Shown here: positions 62,559 to 64,000 of the stretch, piece by piece
Layout: every line of letters starts with the position of its first letter
Position numbering within the stretch: the first letter of the stretch is position 1
Origin: Halomonas elongata
Lineage (GTDB): Bacteria; Pseudomonadota; Gammaproteobacteria; Pseudomonadales; Halomonadaceae
Length of the DNA: 64,000 bases
Direction of reading: 5' to 3'
NCBI RefSeq assembly: GCF_029081005.1
Contig: NZ_JAJQTQ010000020.1
Location: 1 to 64,000 of the forward strand
The notes under the pieces: model-generated
What the model was told of the DNA's origin: nothing
Databases searched by the model: none
Seen by the model: only the letters and a program-made list of their open reading frames with translations
Program-made: the position numbers and the translations under genes

Positions 62559-63845
62559 CTAGGTCGTGGCGGCCACGGTGCGACGCACCGACTGCCAGCA
62601 GCGTGCGGCGGTGATCAGGTTGTCACGGACCTCGAGGATTTCCATGCGAACCGGCCCGATCGCCAGGCAAACGGGGCCGTCCGGGAAGGATTCCAGGTAT
62701 TCCAGGATCAGGCCATTGAGGGTCTTGGGGCCGTCGGTGGGGAGCTGCCAGCCCAGCGACTTGTTGATATCCCGGATGTTGGCGGTACCGTCGATGACGT
62801 GGCTGCCGTCTTCCTGGGGGTGGATGTCCTGATCCTGGCTGGCCACATCGGTGGTGAACTCGCCGACGATCTCCTCGAGGATGTCCTCCAGGGTCACCAG
62901 TCCTTCCACGTCGCCGTACTCGTCGACCACGATGCCGATGCGTCGCTTCTGCTTCTGGAAATTGAGCAACTGGGTATGCAGCGGCGTCGATTCCGGGATG
63001 AAGTAGGGTTCCCGCGCTTCCTGCACGATGGCCGCCTTGGTCACTTCGCCGCGTGACAGGAAACGCGCCGCGTTGCGCAGGTGCAGCATGCCGATGATGT
63101 TGTTGATGTCGCCCTTGAAGACCGGCACTCGCGTATGCTGGCTGGTACGTATCTGGGCGAGGATATCGTCCAGGTCGTCATCGAGGTCGATGCCCGAGAC
63201 CTCGTGGCGGGGCACCATGATGTCGTTCACCGTGACGTTCTCGAGATCGAGGATCGAGACCAGCATGGCCTGGTGACGACGCGGGATCAGCGGCCCCGCT
63301 TCGTGGACCACGGTGCGCAGCTCGTCGCGGGTCAGGTTGTCGCCATCCCCCTCGATGTTCTTTACGCCGAGCAGCCGCAGCAGGCCGTTGGAAATGGCAT
63401 TGACCAGCCAGACCAGCGGATAGAGCACCTTGAGCAGTGGCTCCAGTACCAGCGAGGCCGGATAGGCGATGCGGTCGGGCTTGACCGCGGCATAGGTCTT
63501 GGGCGTCACCTCGGCGAAGATCAGGATGACGATGGTCAGCAAGGTGGTGGCGACCGCCGGGCCTGTGACATCGCCGAAGAAGTGGATGGCGATGATCGTG
63601 GCGATGGACGCCGCCAGGTTGTTGACGAAGTTGTTGCCGATCAGGATGACGCCGATCAGTCTGTCGGGGCGGCCGAGCAGGCGCATGACACGCTGGGCAC
63701 GACCCTCGCCGCCGCCGGCGCGATGGCTCAGGCGATAGCGGTTGATCGACATCATGCCGGTTTCGGAGCTGGAGAAGAAAGCGGAAAGGCAGATGAGCAG
63801 CAGCAGTAGGCCGAACAGCAATCCCAGAGGGAAATCGTCGTTCAA
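62559..63845 (-). CDS. HlyC/CorC-family (CNNM) membrane protein with CBS pair
   Basis: A 428-residue protein of the CorB/CorC/YfjD type, linked to magnesium and cobalt resistance. It contains a DUF21 (CNNM) membrane domain with three or four segments (residues 1-150) including FFSSSETGMMSINRYRLSH. Then comes a CBS pair (about 195-320, with DIMVPRHEVSGID) and a CorC_HlyC transporter-associated domain near residues 340-420. The start is TTG at 63845 with GAGGA upstream: the next Met would delete the first membrane segment. It follows the ypjD-like gene by 68 bp. Confidence 0.92.
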   Translation of the reverse strand: MNDDFPLGLLFGLLLLLICLSAFFSSSETGMMSINRYRLSHRAGGGEGRAQRVMRLLGRPDRLIGVILIGNNFVNNLAASIATIIAIHFFGDVTGPAVATTLLTIVILIFAEVTPKTYAAVKPDRIAYPASLVLEPLLKVLYPLVWLVNAISNGLLRLLGVKNIEGDGDNLTRDELRTVVHEAGPLIPRRHQAMLVSILDLENVTVNDIMVPRHEVSGIDLDDDLDDILAQIRTSQHTRVPVFKGDINNIIGMLHLRNAARFLSRGEVTKAAIVQEAREPYFIPESTPLHTQLLNFQKQKRRIGIVVDEYGDVEGLVTLEDILEEIVGEFTTDVASQDQDIHPQEDGSHVIDGTANIRDINKSLGWQLPTDGPKTLNGLILEYLESFPDGPVCLAIGPVRMEILEVRDNLITAARCWQSVRRTVAATT

Positions 63846-63913
63846 GTCTAAGGATCCTCAATCGCGGGTCAGGCTCGAGTTGTAGGGACTGGGCCGGACG
63901 CTGTCAAGGCACC

Positions 63914-64000
63914 TCAGCCCTGGCCCAGCAAGACCTCGAGAACGAACTTGCTGCCGAAGTAGGCCAGCAGCAACATCAGGTAGCCGCCCAGGGTCCAGCG
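63914..64000 (-). CDS. Cytochrome c assembly family protein (YpjD-like), C-terminal fragment
   Basis: The last 28 codons of a gene that begins beyond the window. The translation starts RWTLGGYLMLLLAYFGSKFV and ends LLGQG, matching the end of YpjD/CcsA-like inner-membrane proteins, which are often next to a CorC-type gene and ffh. It is partial only because of the window edge. The call rests on a short sequence and on the neighbour. Confidence 0.65.
   Translation of the reverse strand, partial: RWTLGGYLMLLLAYFGSKFVLEVLLGQG

Overview
The window reads as a piece of chromosome from a high-GC gammaproteobacterium, most likely Halomonas or a close relative in Halomonadaceae. This is inferred from gene families, not from a database search. 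Supporting signs are dense GC-rich coding with long antisense shadow frames, a minCDE operon next to sbcB, an ATP-cone class Ia ribonucleotide reductase, an acetoacetyl-CoA reductase, metR/metE, an RstA/RstB-like two-component pair, and a TRAP transporter with two amino-acid-type ABC binding proteins. There is no rRNA, CRISPR array, prophage or intact insertion sequence.

Layout. 1-7.8 kb: two arrays of 7-bp tandem repeats, then a minus-strand Nudix / DUF3565 / Kef-type antiporter operon, a CecR-like TetR regulator, and an RND efflux pair (membrane-fusion lipoprotein plus pump) with a palindromic candidate operator. 7.9-15.6 kb: a 38-residue basic protein, an SDR enzyme, a 226-bp MITE-like element with a CTAG target duplication, an LtrA-type membrane protein, a LysR regulator, ada preceded by an inverted repeat that contains its ribosome binding site, and a TonB-dependent receptor. 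15.7-20.4 kb: nrdB and nrdA with a heptamer repeat between them and an elaborate nrdA promoter. 20.6-32.7 kb: two-component system, metR/metE, envelope lipoproteins, azoR, tag with a YdjM-like hydrolase, glyoxalase, DoxX, a META-domain lipoprotein and YbbN.

32.9-47.0 kb is the clearest accessory region. A minus-strand run of eight genes (DUF3100 membrane protein, M20 amidohydrolase, TRAP DctP/Q/M, hydroxyisobutyrate-dehydrogenase-like enzyme, aldehyde dehydrogenase, glyoxalase-like protein) is tightly packed, with start/stop overlaps at several junctions. It is divergent from a complete polar-amino-acid-type ABC transporter and is flanked by a LysR regulator and a lone binding protein. Together they look like uptake, deacylation and two-step oxidation of an N-acyl amino or amino-alcohol compound. 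The substrate cannot be named from sequence.

47.1-49.9 kb is a small plastic region: a secreted VWA protein with internal repeats, a frameshifted IS30-type transposase remnant, and one intact initiator tRNA gene followed by two decayed tRNA-terminator copies in tandem at about 135-bp spacing. 50-64 kb returns to core genes: acetoacetyl-CoA reductase, a DUF349 protein, minCDE, sbcB, a pitrilysin-type protease, an SRAP-domain protein that has lost its catalytic residues, a TetR regulator overlapping plsC, a CorC/HlyC-type transporter and the C-terminal end of a YpjD-like protein.
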